Position numbers and translations under genes: made by a program
Assembly (NCBI GenBank): GCA_025210455.1
Contig: JAOARQ010000049.1
Coordinates: 1 to 64,000, forward strand
From: Pelagimonas sp.
Lineage (GTDB): Bacteria > Pseudomonadota > Alphaproteobacteria > Rhodobacterales > Rhodobacteraceae
Direction of reading: 5' to 3'
DNA length: 64,000 nt
Shown here: positions 17,356-25,806 of the stretch, one piece after another
How the letters are laid out: every line of letters begins with the position of its first letter
How positions within the stretch are numbered: the stretch's first letter is position 1
Notes under the pieces: model-generated
Database searches by the model: none
The model's input: the letters and a program-made list of their open reading frames with translations, nothing else
Told to the model about the DNA's origin: nothing

Positions 17356-18261
17356 ATGAATGATCGCATGCAGGATCTTGATTGGAGCTACATCCGTTCG
17401 TTTGTTGCTGTGGCAGACACCGGATCGCTTTCGGCAGCGGCACGCAGGTTGCGACAAAGCCAGCCCACTCTCGGTCGCCACATAAAAGCTGCCGAGGCGG
17501 CACTGGGGGCAGAACTGTTCGTTCGGAGTGCTGTTGGTTTCACACTGACGGATTTCGGGCTGGCGCTTTTGCCCCATGCGCAACAGATGGCAGAGGCGTC
17601 AGCCAGGCTTCAGACTATGGCGGCGGGGCAGGATCACCAGCTTGCAGGGACGGTTCGGCTGACCGCAAGTGTGGTAGTGTCAAACTATATCCTGCCAAGG
17701 ATCATAGCCGAAATCCGCAGTAAGGAACCTGAGATTGAAATCGAACTGGTGCCTTCGGATGCCTCAGAGAATCTGCTTTACCGTGAGGCGGATATTGCCG
17801 TGCGTATGTACCGGCCGACACAGCTTGATATGATCACCCGCCATCTTGGGGATCAGCCAATCGCGCTGTACGCAACGCCAGAGCTGTTGGAACAAACTGG
17901 GCAGCCTCAGGCGCTGGAGGATCTCGGCGCGCTCCCCTTCGTCGGATTTGATCGCTCTGACATGATTATCCGCGCCATGCGCGAGATGTCGTTTCCGGTT
18001 GATCGCCATTTCTTTGGTGTGCGCTGTGATGATCAGGCAGTGTACTGGCAGCTGATCTGTGCTGGCTCCGGTGTGGGGGCGATGCAGACCGTGATTGGCG
18101 ATGCAGATCCCCGTGTGATCCGGCTGGCATTTCAGCCTGCATTGCCCGCCCTTCCTGTCTGGCTGGTGGCCCCGGACGCCCTGCGCACCAATGCCCGAAT
18201 CAAGCGTGTTTGGGATTTGCTGGCGCAAAAACTGCCAGGGCCGACTGCATCCCACCCCTAA
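17356..18261 (+). CDS. LysR-family transcriptional regulator
   Basis: A 301-residue LysR-type regulator with the N-terminal helix-turn-helix at about residues 10-68 (IRSFVAVADTGSLSAAARRL, SQPTLGRHIKAAE). The effector domain contains ADIAVRMYRPTQLDMITRHLGD. It is divergent from the epimerase-like gene; the intergenic palindrome suggests autoregulation and control of that neighbour. The effector is unknown. Its stop overlaps a doubtful small minus-strand frame by four bases. Confidence 0.85.
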   Translation: MNDRMQDLDWSYIRSFVAVADTGSLSAAARRLRQSQPTLGRHIKAAEAALGAELFVRSAVGFTLTDFGLALLPHAQQMAEASARLQTMAAGQDHQLAGTVRLTASVVVSNYILPRIIAEIRSKEPEIEIELVPSDASENLLYREADIAVRMYRPTQLDMITRHLGDQPIALYATPELLEQTGQPQALEDLGALPFVGFDRSDMIIRAMREMSFPVDRHFFGVRCDDQAVYWQLICAGSGVGAMQTVIGDADPRVIRLAFQPALPALPVWLVAPDALRTNARIKRVWDLLAQKLPGPTASHP

Positions 18262-18437
18262 AAGAAAAACGCTGTGCGATAGGCGTTCAGGGGAACGGTG
18301 ACCCGTGGCGGATTGGGGGCATGGGCGCGTAGATCTGCTGATCTGGGGGCTTTGGCGCCGTGCCGCGCTCTGCCTAAGGCAAAGATGCTTTCAAACAAAG
18401 CTGCGAAAATTGATGTGCCTGAGTGTGACGAGGACAT
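18258..18437 (-). CDS. Doubtful small ORF, 59 residues
   Basis: A minus-strand frame beginning MSSSHSGTSIFAALFESIFA, with GGAG nine bases upstream. It fills the otherwise empty region between the LysR and phnC genes. It has a short hydrophobic stretch and a basic, Pro-rich tail and matches no family I recognise. The remaining bases up to 18550 hold only a weak hairpin (CACCC/GGGTG at 18477-18497). It may be a chance frame. Confidence 0.22.
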   Translation of the reverse strand: MSSSHSGTSIFAALFESIFALGRARHGAKAPRSADLRAHAPNPPRVTVPLNAYRTAFFF

Positions 18438-18580
18438 GGAAAGTACTCCGTAACTTGATACGCTCTCCTTTGTGGGCACCCTCCCTTTTTGCGGGTGTTT
18501 CTGTGTTGCGATGTGCCCAAATCTATTACGCCAGCCAGATGTTAACTGAAGCTTCATAAAACCCCGCTGACGAATGGTGA

Positions 18581-18620
18581 GCTTCATAAAACTTTAGAAA
18601 TACCGTCACACAACGTTCAA
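18581..18620 (+). promoter_or_regulatory. Tandem PHO box upstream of phnC
   Basis: Four 7-base units recur with 11-base spacing: GCTTCAT (18581), CTTTAGA (18592), CCGTCAC (18603) and CGTTCAA (18614), separated by AAAA, AATA and ACAA. This is the geometry of PhoB boxes (CTGTCAT-N4 repeats), though individual units are imperfect. A further GCTTCATAAAAC copy is at 18551. It lies 43 bases before the phnC start. Confidence 0.6.
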
Positions 18621-18662
18621 CGGCAGCCCTTAGCAAATGCGCAAGAAATCTGGGGGTGGCCT

Positions 18663-19472
18663 GTGCTGCACATTGAAAATCTAACCAAGCGTTTCGGCGC
18701 GAATGTAGCTGTAGACAACGCATCGTTTGTCGTGGATCGTCCGATGATGATCGGCATCATCGGGGCGTCAGGCGCAGGTAAATCCACTCTGCTGCGCATG
18801 ATGAACCGTCTGAGCGACGCGTCCGATGGCTCGATCATCTTCAAAGATCGCGACGTGACCCGCCTGCAGGGCAAGGCCAAGCGCGAATGGCAGTCTGAAT
18901 GTGCGATGATCTTTCAGCAGTTCAATCTGGTGCCGCGCATGGATGTGGTGTCGAACGTGCTGCATGGCACGTTGAACAAGCGCTCTACCATGGCGACCCT
19001 GTTCAATCTGTACCCGACCGAAGACATTCACCGCGCGATTGAAATTCTTGATCGTCTGGGCATCGCAGAACATGCGCCCAAACGCGCCGAAGCCCTGTCA
19101 GGTGGTCAGCAGCAGCGCGTCGCCATTGCCCGCGCGCTGATGCAGGATCCGCAGATCATTCTGGCTGATGAACCCATCGCCTCGCTGGATCCGATGAATG
19201 CGCAGATCGTGATGGAAGCCTTGCGCCGTATCTTCGAAGAAGACGGTCGCACCGTGATCGCCAACCTGCACACATTGGACACCGCGCGCCGCTACTGTGA
19301 CCGCGTGATTGGTATGCGCCAGGGGCGTATCGTGTTTGACGGCACCCCCGACCAGCTGACCACAGGTGTGGCCCGCGACATCTATGGGGCCGGTGCCGAA
19401 TTTTCCGAAGAAGCGACCTCAACCGAAATCGGCGCGCTGGATCGCCCAGCCCGCACCCTTGAGGCCGTCTGA
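18663..19472 (+). CDS. phnC: Phosphonate ABC transporter ATP-binding protein
   Basis: PhnC is the cytoplasmic ATPase of the PhnCDE phosphonate importer. The 269-residue protein shows Walker [10 protein letters not shown] (about residues 37-45), Q-loop FQQFN, signature LSGGQQQR and Walker B with ILADEP. The GTG start at 18663 is preceded by GGGGTGG. It is the first gene of phnCDE1E2-acetyltransferase, and a PHO-box-like array lies directly upstream, so it should be induced by phosphate starvation. Confidence 0.95.
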   Translation: MLHIENLTKRFGANVAVDNASFVVDRPMMIGIIGASGAGKSTLLRMMNRLSDASDGSIIFKDRDVTRLQGKAKREWQSECAMIFQQFNLVPRMDVVSNVLHGTLNKRSTMATLFNLYPTEDIHRAIEILDRLGIAEHAPKRAEALSGGQQQRVAIARALMQDPQIILADEPIASLDPMNAQIVMEALRRIFEEDGRTVIANLHTLDTARRYCDRVIGMRQGRIVFDGTPDQLTTGVARDIYGAGAEFSEEATSTEIGALDRPARTLEAV

Positions 19473-19539
19473 ACCCATTCCCGAATTTTCATCAGCCCTT
19501 CCGCATGACTGGCGGGGGCATCAATCAAAGAGGAAGACG

Positions 19540-20445
19540 ATGAAAAAGATCCTTGCAGCTCTCGTGGCAACCACCGCACTGGCAGCTCCTGCCATGGCAG
19601 AAGAAATCAAAGAGTTCCGCATCGGCCTGCTGGGCGGCGAAAACGCTCAGGACCGTCTGAACAACAACGAATGCCTGCGCACCTATGCAGAAGAAGCGCT
19701 GGGCGTTCCCACCAAACTGTTTGCCCCTGCGGATTACGCTGGTGTGATCCAGGGCCTGGTTGGCGGCACTCTGGATATGGCATGGCTGGGCGCTTCGTCT
19801 TATGCGGCGACCTATCTGCAAGATCCCGAAGCTGTTGAGCCGGTGCTGGTTAAAATCAACCTGGATGGCTCTTACGGCTACCACTCGATCGGTTTTGCCC
19901 GCAAAGACAGCGGCATCACCAATCTGGACCAGATGGAAGGCAAAGTCTTTGGCTTTGGTGACCCGAACTCGACCTCTGGCTACCTGATCCCCTCCATCGA
20001 GATCCCGACATACAAAGACGGCATCACCATGGAATCCGGCAAGTACTTTGGCGAAGTTAAGTTCACCGGCGGTCACGAGCAGACCATCGTTGCTGTGAAC
20101 AACGGCGACATCGACGGCGGTGTGACCTGGGCCGACGGTCAGGGCGCATGGGAAGATGGCTATAACTCGGGCGCGCTGCGCCGCGCGGTTGACGCTGGTC
20201 TGGTTGACATGAACGATCTGGTTCAGATCTGGAAATCCAAGCCGATCCCGGAAGGCCCGATTGTTCTGCGCAAGTCTCTGCCAGCAGACGTAAAAGCCAA
20301 AATGACCGCTCTGGTTGACACCCTGCACGAAGACGACGCGGATTGCGCCTATGGCGTGTTTGCCGGTGAATCGCTGGGTGCGGCTCCGATCACTCATGAC
20401 GCCTATGTGTCTATCGTAGAAGCACGTAAGGCGAAGTCGCAGTAA
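19540..20445 (+). CDS. phnD: Phosphonate-binding periplasmic protein
   Basis: PhnD binds phosphonates in the periplasm and delivers them to the PhnE permeases. The 301-residue protein has a cleavable signal peptide (MKKILAALVATTALAAPAMA, cut before EEI). The mature domain is a type II binding fold with MAWLGASSYAA and the FGDPNSTSGYLIPS motif that contacts the phosphonate group in this family. AGGAAG precedes ATG 19540. A terminator-like hairpin follows the stop, so PhnD should be made in excess over the permeases. Confidence 0.95.
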   Translation: MKKILAALVATTALAAPAMAEEIKEFRIGLLGGENAQDRLNNNECLRTYAEEALGVPTKLFAPADYAGVIQGLVGGTLDMAWLGASSYAATYLQDPEAVEPVLVKINLDGSYGYHSIGFARKDSGITNLDQMEGKVFGFGDPNSTSGYLIPSIEIPTYKDGITMESGKYFGEVKFTGGHEQTIVAVNNGDIDGGVTWADGQGAWEDGYNSGALRRAVDAGLVDMNDLVQIWKSKPIPEGPIVLRKSLPADVKAKMTALVDTLHEDDADCAYGVFAGESLGAAPITHDAYVSIVEARKAKSQ

Positions 20446-20457
20446 GCGATTTTGATC

Positions 20458-20490
20458 GAAGACGGTTCCCGCAAGGGGGCCGTCTTTTTC
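20458..20490 (+). terminator. Intra-operon terminator/attenuator between phnD and phnE
   Basis: AAGACGG pairs with CCGTCTT around TTCCC-GCAA-GGGGG, followed by TTTTT. Two further hairpins follow before phnE: CTCTCC/GGAGAG near 20570-20586 and CCGGCA/TGCCGG near 20598-20610. Such structures commonly lower permease expression relative to the binding protein. Confidence 0.7.
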
Positions 20491-20649
20491 TATGGGTCGC
20501 TGATCTGCAAGACCCTGTTGCAGCAGCCCCATCTGATGTCTGCGGGCATCGTATTCCCCACCAAGATACTCTCCCACGGGGAGAGACAGGCGCGGTCCGG
20601 CAGTGCCGGGCAGGGCAGGTTCCCGCGCCGATTCTTCCAAGAGGCATCC

Positions 20650-21528
20650 ATGGCCGATCTGACCCAAAACCCACCCGACCGGGTGAACGATATCCAGGCC
20701 CAATATATGGCCATGGCCCATACCAAGAGGCTCTATTCCGGGATCACCATGCTGATCTTTGTGTTGCTGATGGTGTCGGGCTTCAATCTGGCCTCTGACC
20801 GCAATGGCGGCAGTTTCTGGGGCGGGATCGGCAATTTCTTTGACTACCCGGCCGAGGTGGTTTCAGAAGCCGCAGGCAAAGCCGCCGAGCTGCCCGCGCA
20901 TTTTGTGACTTTCTTTCCGGCGCTGATCGAGACCGTGAATATCGCCGCCGTTGCCACCCTTGTGGGGGCGTTGGGTGCGGTGATCATGTCACTGCTGGCC
21001 ACCCGTGGACTGGCGCGCTTTCCCCGGCTGATCGGCCTGTTCCGCCGCATGATGGACATCATGCGCGCCGTGCCGGAAATCGTGATCGCACTGATCCTGA
21101 TCTTTGTGCTGGGCGGTGGCCCGGTGCCTGCGATGATCGCCATCGCCTTTCACACCGTCGGCGCGCTGGGCAAGCTGTTCTCGGAAGTGAATGAAAACGC
21201 CTCTCTCAAGCCATTGGAAGGGCTGGAAAGCGTAGGTGCGAACTGGTCGCAGCGTATGGCGCTGGGCGTTGTTCCACAGGTTGCGCCCAACTGGCTCAGC
21301 TATGCTTTGCTGCGCTTCGAGGTCAATATCCGCGCCTCGGCCATCCTTGGCTTTGTCGGTGCTGGCGGTCTTGGCTATGAGCTTAAGGTTGCGATCCAAT
21401 GGGGGCAGGGCAAATTCGACGAAGCCGCCGCCATGTTCATCATGCTCTTCCTGACCATCGTTGTTGTCGACCAGATCAGCAGCCACGTCCGCAATCGCCT
21501 GGTGCATGGCGCCAAAGGCAAGGAGTAA
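20650..21528 (+). CDS. phnE: Phosphonate ABC transporter permease PhnE1
   Basis: A 292-residue inner-membrane permease of the PhnE family with about six hydrophobic helices. The cytoplasmic coupling loop reads KLFSEVNENASLKPLEGLESVGA, the EAA-like motif that docks on PhnC. ATG 20650 is preceded by GAGG; the longer frame upstream runs through the hairpin-rich region and is not coding. It is followed after five bases by a second, larger permease. Confidence 0.93.
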   Translation: MADLTQNPPDRVNDIQAQYMAMAHTKRLYSGITMLIFVLLMVSGFNLASDRNGGSFWGGIGNFFDYPAEVVSEAAGKAAELPAHFVTFFPALIETVNIAAVATLVGALGAVIMSLLATRGLARFPRLIGLFRRMMDIMRAVPEIVIALILIFVLGGGPVPAMIAIAFHTVGALGKLFSEVNENASLKPLEGLESVGANWSQRMALGVVPQVAPNWLSYALLRFEVNIRASAILGFVGAGGLGYELKVAIQWGQGKFDEAAAMFIMLFLTIVVVDQISSHVRNRLVHGAKGKE

Positions 21529-21533
21529 TCCCA

Positions 21534-22856
21534 ATGACCATGCTTGATGCCAATGCGGATCTGCGCGGCCAGACTGAAACCCTGTTTCGCCGCAAACGCC
21601 TGTTTACCTTTGCCATTCCTGCGGTGATTGTCGCCTATCTGGCCTACATCTTCTTTGCCTTTGACATGCCCGGCCTCTGGGCGCGTGCCAGCGCCGATAA
21701 TGCGCGCGCGCTGGTGGCGGATACCTATAGCTATAAAACCCATGTCACACGCGACAATCGCTCGGGCAATGTGACTGTCGCCATCGAAGGCGAGAAGAAA
21801 GGCCGTTACCCCGAAGGCACAGCCCCCGATTGGGTGAGCATGGGCGAGGTGACAACCATTGATCTGGGCGACGGCCACACCGTCACCTATGGCCCTGATA
21901 CCATCACCTATGATGTGCCTGATTTTGGCCTGATGAGCTTTCAGGTCTCGCGCTCGAAAGGGGTGGTGGCAGACTATCCCGTGCCAGCGGATCAGCTGCC
22001 GGACTGGATCAATGCCTCAAAGAACCGTGTGGCGATCACCACCGAGGCAGGCCGCCTGACCGTCACCCGCAACCGCACCGAAGTGTTCCGCTACTTCACC
22101 GGATGGGAGCTGTTCTTCTTTGGTCTGACCTCTGACTATCATGATCTGAGCTGGGGGCAGGTGGGTGCCAGGTTCTTTGGTGGCGAAGCCGGTGCGATCC
22201 TGTCGGATTTCTGGAACAACCCGATGTGGCTGCACAAAGATGTCGCCTGGGCGATGTTTGAAACCGTGCTGATGGCCTTTTTGGGCACCATGGGGGCGGC
22301 CATCGTGGCGCTGCCGCTGTCCTTTCTGGCCGCGCGCAACTTTACCCCGCTGCAATCGGTTAAGTTTGGTGTGCGACGTCTGTTTGACTTTGTCCGCGGC
22401 GTCGATGCGCTGATCTGGACCATCATTCTGACCCGTGCCTTTGGCCTTGGCCCGCTGACCGGCGCTTTGGCGATCCTGATCACGGATACCGGATCTTTCG
22501 GCAAGCTGTTCTCAGAGGCGCTGGAAAACGTGGATGAAAAGCAGATCGAAGGCATCCGCTCTACCGGGGCGCGCCCGATCCAGCGCCACCGCTTTGGGGT
22601 GATCCCGCAGATCACACCGGTGTTGCTGTCGCAGGTGCTGTATTTCCTTGAATCCAACACCCGCTCTGCCACCATTATCGGTGCGATCACCGGGGGCGGT
22701 ATTGGTCTTCTGCTGACGCAGGCGATGATCACCCAGAAAGACTGGGAAGAGGTCACCTATTACATCGTGCTGGTGGTGTTGATGGTTATCCTGATGGACT
22801 GGCTGTCGGGCATGCTGCGCCGCCGCCTGATCAAAGGAGGGGAAGGGGGGCACTGA
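21534..22856 (+). CDS. phnE: Phosphonate ABC transporter permease PhnE2 with large periplasmic insert
   Basis: A second PhnE-family permease of 440 residues, about 150 longer than PhnE1. The first helix (about residues 22-44) is followed by roughly 160 mostly beta-rich hydrophilic residues, predicted periplasmic, before the permease core. The core carries the loop KLFSEALENVDEKQIEGIRSTGA that couples to PhnC. AGGAG lies eight bases before ATG 21534. PhnE1 and PhnE2 presumably form a heterodimeric channel. The role of the insert is unknown. Confidence 0.9.
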   Translation: MTMLDANADLRGQTETLFRRKRLFTFAIPAVIVAYLAYIFFAFDMPGLWARASADNARALVADTYSYKTHVTRDNRSGNVTVAIEGEKKGRYPEGTAPDWVSMGEVTTIDLGDGHTVTYGPDTITYDVPDFGLMSFQVSRSKGVVADYPVPADQLPDWINASKNRVAITTEAGRLTVTRNRTEVFRYFTGWELFFFGLTSDYHDLSWGQVGARFFGGEAGAILSDFWNNPMWLHKDVAWAMFETVLMAFLGTMGAAIVALPLSFLAARNFTPLQSVKFGVRRLFDFVRGVDALIWTIILTRAFGLGPLTGALAILITDTGSFGKLFSEALENVDEKQIEGIRSTGARPIQRHRFGVIPQITPVLLSQVLYFLESNTRSATIIGAITGGGIGLLLTQAMITQKDWEEVTYYIVLVVLMVILMDWLSGMLRRRLIKGGEGGH

Positions 22857-22879
22857 CCCCTGACCTTGAGGAACCAAAC

Positions 22880-23494
22880 ATGAGCAAACTCACCTCAGAC
22901 GGCGCAGTCATTCACCCTGACTGCGCCATTACCGATAGCCACTTTGAGGCCTATACCGAAGTCGGGCAGGGCAGTCGTGTGGCCTATTCCAGCTTTGGTG
23001 CCTATTCCTACTGTGATCGTATGTGCGATATTGCCAATGCTGAGATCGGCAAATTTTCAAACATCGCCAGCTTTGTACGTGTCGGCGCAACCGACCACCC
23101 GCTGGATCGCGCCAGCCTGCACCACTTCCTCTATCGGTCGGCCTCATACTGGGAAGACGCCGAGGATCATGCGGAATGGTTCGAAAAACGCCGCGCCCGC
23201 CGCGCCACTATTGGCCATGACACCTGGATTGGCCACAATGCGCAGATCAAACCCGAAATCACCATCGGCACCGGCGCAGTGGTCGCTTCGGGCGCCGTGG
23301 TCACAAAAGACGTCGCCCCCTACACGATCGTCGCCGGAGTGCCCGCCGCACCCGTGCGCCAGCGGTTGAAGGCAGATTTGGCAGATCGCATGATGGCGCT
23401 GGCCTGGTGGGATTGGCCACATGACCAGCTGCGCGCAGCCCTGGAAGACTTCCGGGCGCTTCCCGTTGAAGCTTTTCTAGAGAAATATGAATAA
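22880..23494 (+). CDS. Phosphonate-cluster hexapeptide-repeat acetyltransferase
   Basis: A 204-residue left-handed beta-helix acyltransferase (chloramphenicol acetyltransferase/LpxA type). Hexapeptide repeats include IGKFSNIASFVRVGA, IGHDTWIGHNAQIKP and ITIGTGAVVASGAVVT, ending PYTIVAGVPA. A family of this kind is specifically linked to phosphonate operons (the phn hexapeptide transferase family). It may acetylate aminophosphonates, as the unrelated PhnO does elsewhere; that role is inferred. It is last in the phnCDE transcription unit, before a strong terminator. Confidence 0.85.
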   Translation: MSKLTSDGAVIHPDCAITDSHFEAYTEVGQGSRVAYSSFGAYSYCDRMCDIANAEIGKFSNIASFVRVGATDHPLDRASLHHFLYRSASYWEDAEDHAEWFEKRRARRATIGHDTWIGHNAQIKPEITIGTGAVVASGAVVTKDVAPYTIVAGVPAAPVRQRLKADLADRMMALAWWDWPHDQLRAALEDFRALPVEAFLEKYE

Positions 23495-23528
23495 AGCCAC
23501 CCGGTGGGGAAGTGCGTCTGAATGAAAT

Positions 23529-23555
23529 CGGGCGGCTCGAAGGCCGCCCTTTTTG
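23529..23555 (+). terminator. Terminator of the phnCDE unit
   Basis: GGGCGGC pairs with GCCGCCC around TCGAAG, followed by TTTTT. It ends the transcription unit starting at phnC. Confidence 0.85.
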
Positions 23556-23715
23556 GTGCTAAAATGCTTTGATTTCAGATGCGGTGTGAAATGGCTTGTG
23601 CTTATTCAGCGATGTGAGCCGCTGCAAAATCAGCTTAGATCCGTCTTATGACAGTGACGTGTCGTGTAGATTAATCCATTGTGAACAAGGGGCGCCCCCC
23701 GGATGCATCGCTGAA

Positions 23716-24897
23716 CTACTCCGCTGCCAGTCGCAGATCACCGCGTGCGCCCAGAAAGCGTCGCGCGGCTTCGCCGATAAGATGAGTGATGCGCCCTTCG
23801 CATAGGGTGGCTTCGATCACGCGGGTCTCTTTGTTGATCACAACCAGATCCGCGCGGCGACCATAATCAATCACACCCCGATCCGGCAGACGCAGGATCG
23901 AAGCCGGGGTGGTCGAAATCATCGCCCAGGCCTGTTCCAGCGACATCAGCCCATCATCCACCAGTCGGAATGCCGCCTGCGACAGCGCCGGATAGTAGTA
24001 ATCCGAGACCAGCACATCACAAAGCTGCGCTGAAATCAGATCACTGGCCGAAATATTCCCCGATTGCGACCCGCCGCGTACCACATTCGGTGCCCCCATA
24101 AGGATCGGATCCCCCACAGCACGGGCCAGCGCAGCCGCTGCGCGCCGGGTCGGGAATTCACAGATCTTGGCGCCAATCATCGAATAGCGTTCACGGGTTT
24201 CACCATCGCCATCATCGTGACTGCCATAGGTGACACCCAATGTGTCAAAGGCTTCGGCCAGACGGCACAGGTAACGGGGCACATCGCGGGCCTGCTTTTC
24301 GGCCTCTTTGATCTGCGCCAGATGGCTTTCCGGGCTGCGGCCCACCTGATGTGCCCAGGCCGCCAGCCGCGCCGGATCGGTGACAGCCATCTGCCGCGCC
24401 TCTTCCAGATGATCGTTGAAGACAACGTAATCCACCTGATGTCGCCGCACAGTGGCCAGAAGGCGTTCCATCGTGTCGACCGTATGGGTTTCACACCGGA
24501 TCTGCACCCGCAGATCGGTCAGCGCTTCGGGGCGATAGTTGTCAAGCGCCGACAAAAAGGCCTCGGCTGCGTCTGGGCTGCGATACCCGCCTTCCCAGCT
24601 CCAGCTGTGGGCCATCCATGCGGTGGTCACCCCATTGGCGGCCGCATCCCGATCCGTGGCACGCAGCGCGCTTTGGGTTGGAAACGGGGCCGAAGGGCGT
24701 GGGGCCATATGCCGTTCAAAGGCATCCCCATGCAGATCAATAATGCCGGGTAGAATGTAATATCCGCGCAGATCGACCTCGGGCAGCGGGCCTTTGGAAA
24801 TCCGCCCGTCCTCGATTGCGACAGACCGACGGCACAGGGCACCGTCACGCAAGACTTGCGCGCCCGTCAGGCGCAGGGAGGAAGGAAGGCGTGTCAT
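23716..24897 (-). CDS. phnM: PhnM-family amidohydrolase (divergent copy)
   Basis: PhnM hydrolyses alpha-D-ribose 1-methylphosphonate 5-triphosphate to the 5-phosphate and pyrophosphate in the C-P lyase pathway. The 393-residue protein is an amidohydrolase with metal motif LHGDAFERH (His56, Asp58), GSHDDGDGE, MGAPNVVRGGSQSGN and SDYYYPA. E. coli-type PhnM has HTDN at the first motif, so this copy is divergent; a canonical second copy is at 32146-33312. It lies downstream of phnF on the same strand, 85 bases away, and may have a specialised substrate. Confidence 0.85.
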   Translation of the reverse strand: MTRLPSSLRLTGAQVLRDGALCRRSVAIEDGRISKGPLPEVDLRGYYILPGIIDLHGDAFERHMAPRPSAPFPTQSALRATDRDAAANGVTTAWMAHSWSWEGGYRSPDAAEAFLSALDNYRPEALTDLRVQIRCETHTVDTMERLLATVRRHQVDYVVFNDHLEEARQMAVTDPARLAAWAHQVGRSPESHLAQIKEAEKQARDVPRYLCRLAEAFDTLGVTYGSHDDGDGETRERYSMIGAKICEFPTRRAAAALARAVGDPILMGAPNVVRGGSQSGNISASDLISAQLCDVLVSDYYYPALSQAAFRLVDDGLMSLEQAWAMISTTPASILRLPDRGVIDYGRRADLVVINKETRVIEATLCEGRITHLIGEAARRFLGARGDLRLAAE

Positions 24898-24982
24898 GAA
24901 TCTACTGCTCGGGTTCGAGTATCTATGCGCTGCGTATAGTTTCGTTTTGTGTCGGGCGAATGACAGGGGGCGGGTTGCGGGC

Positions 24983-25705
24983 CTATATCTCAGTGGTTGA
25001 GGGTGAAAATGTCAGCGTCACACGATCACCGGCCATCCAGGTGGTGCCAAATTCGATCGGGTGCCCGTTGGGATCGACGCTGACGCTGGTGGTGCGCAGA
25101 ATCGAGGCGTTTTCCGCGATGCGCAGATGGCTGGCCTGAGTCGCAGTGGCCAGCATGGCGTTGATCCGGGTCGAGGACCGGGTGTAATCCGCAACGCCGC
25201 ACTCTTTCAGCGCTTTGGTGATCGAAAGGTTCAGGCGCAACGCCTCAAGCAATCCGGGCACCCGCGAAGCAGGAAAGATGCTGCGCCCCAGCATGATCGG
25301 CTGCCCATCGGCAAAGGCCAGGGTCTCAAAGGCATGCACCTGTTCGCCCGAATCAATCTGTAACAGCTCGGCCTCTTTGGCGGATGCATGTCGGGTTTCG
25401 GACATCAGAATTTTGCGCCCCGGCACCCGCCCAGCGGCTTCAAGATTCTGGTGAAAGCGCACCCGTTTTCCAATGGGATAATCCGTGGGTTTTGAGGCCA
25501 CAAACACCCCGGCCCCCCGGCGCGCGCGGATCAGCCCCCGGTCAGACATTTCCGACAGCGCCCGCCTAACCGTATGACGATTAACGCCAAATCTTTGTGA
25601 CAGTTCGGCCTCGGTGGGCAGCTTATCCCCGGGGGCATAATGATCGGCGCCGATCTCTGTGGTCAGCGTGTCAGCGATGGTTTTCCATAGGGCTGTGCGG
25701 GCCAT
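24983..25705 (-). CDS. phnF: Phosphonate metabolism transcriptional regulator PhnF (GntR/HutC family)
   Basis: A 240-residue GntR-family repressor of the HutC subgroup. The N-terminal winged helix is at about residues 5-72 (GDKLPTEAELSQRFGVNRHTVRRAL, SDRGLIRARRGAGVFV). A UTRA effector domain covers about 90-235. PhnF proteins typically repress phn genes and release DNA in response to a pathway metabolite. It is divergent from phnG; a long inverted repeat between them is a candidate operator. A PHO box overlaps its start codon. Confidence 0.9.
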   Translation of the reverse strand: MARTALWKTIADTLTTEIGADHYAPGDKLPTEAELSQRFGVNRHTVRRALSEMSDRGLIRARRGAGVFVASKPTDYPIGKRVRFHQNLEAAGRVPGRKILMSETRHASAKEAELLQIDSGEQVHAFETLAFADGQPIMLGRSIFPASRVPGLLEALRLNLSITKALKECGVADYTRSSTRINAMLATATQASHLRIAENASILRTTSVSVDPNGHPIEFGTTWMAGDRVTLTFSPSTTEI

Positions 25706-25721
25706 GTCATGAAACTTTCAC
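25704..25721 (+). promoter_or_regulatory. PHO box upstream of phnG
   Basis: ATGTCAT-GAAA-CTTTCAC matches CTGTCAT-N4-CTGTCAT at six and five of seven positions, with a weaker third unit AATGAAT in phase at 25726. It overlaps the phnF start codon and faces phnG, about 86 bases before its ATG. Confidence 0.55.
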
Positions 25722-25759
25722 TCTAAATGAATTGCGCGGATCCGGCGCGCCATATAGAT

Positions 25760-25791
25760 ATTTGTCTAGTTGTATAGTTAAACAGACAAAT
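25760..25791. promoter_or_regulatory. Candidate PhnF operator in the phnF-phnG region
   Basis: A perfect 8-base inverted repeat, ATTTGTCT (25760-25767) and AGACAAAT (25784-25791), encloses a 16-base AT-rich centre containing TTGTATAG. It lies 16 bases before the phnG start, well placed for repression of the phnG operon. Assignment to PhnF is inference from position. Confidence 0.5.
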
Positions 25792-25806
25792 CCGCAAGGT
25801 GTCTAG

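Noticed and set aside
19525-20721. 398-codon minus-strand frame opposite phnD
   Set aside because: A shadow frame: PhnD has a clear signal peptide and family motifs on the plus strand, and the minus frame has none.
24905-24950. Dyad CTATGCG-CTG-CGTATAG between phnF and phnM as a second PhnF site
   Set aside because: The repeat has a mismatch, does not resemble the phnG dyad closely, and lies within a short same-strand gap; too weak to annotate.
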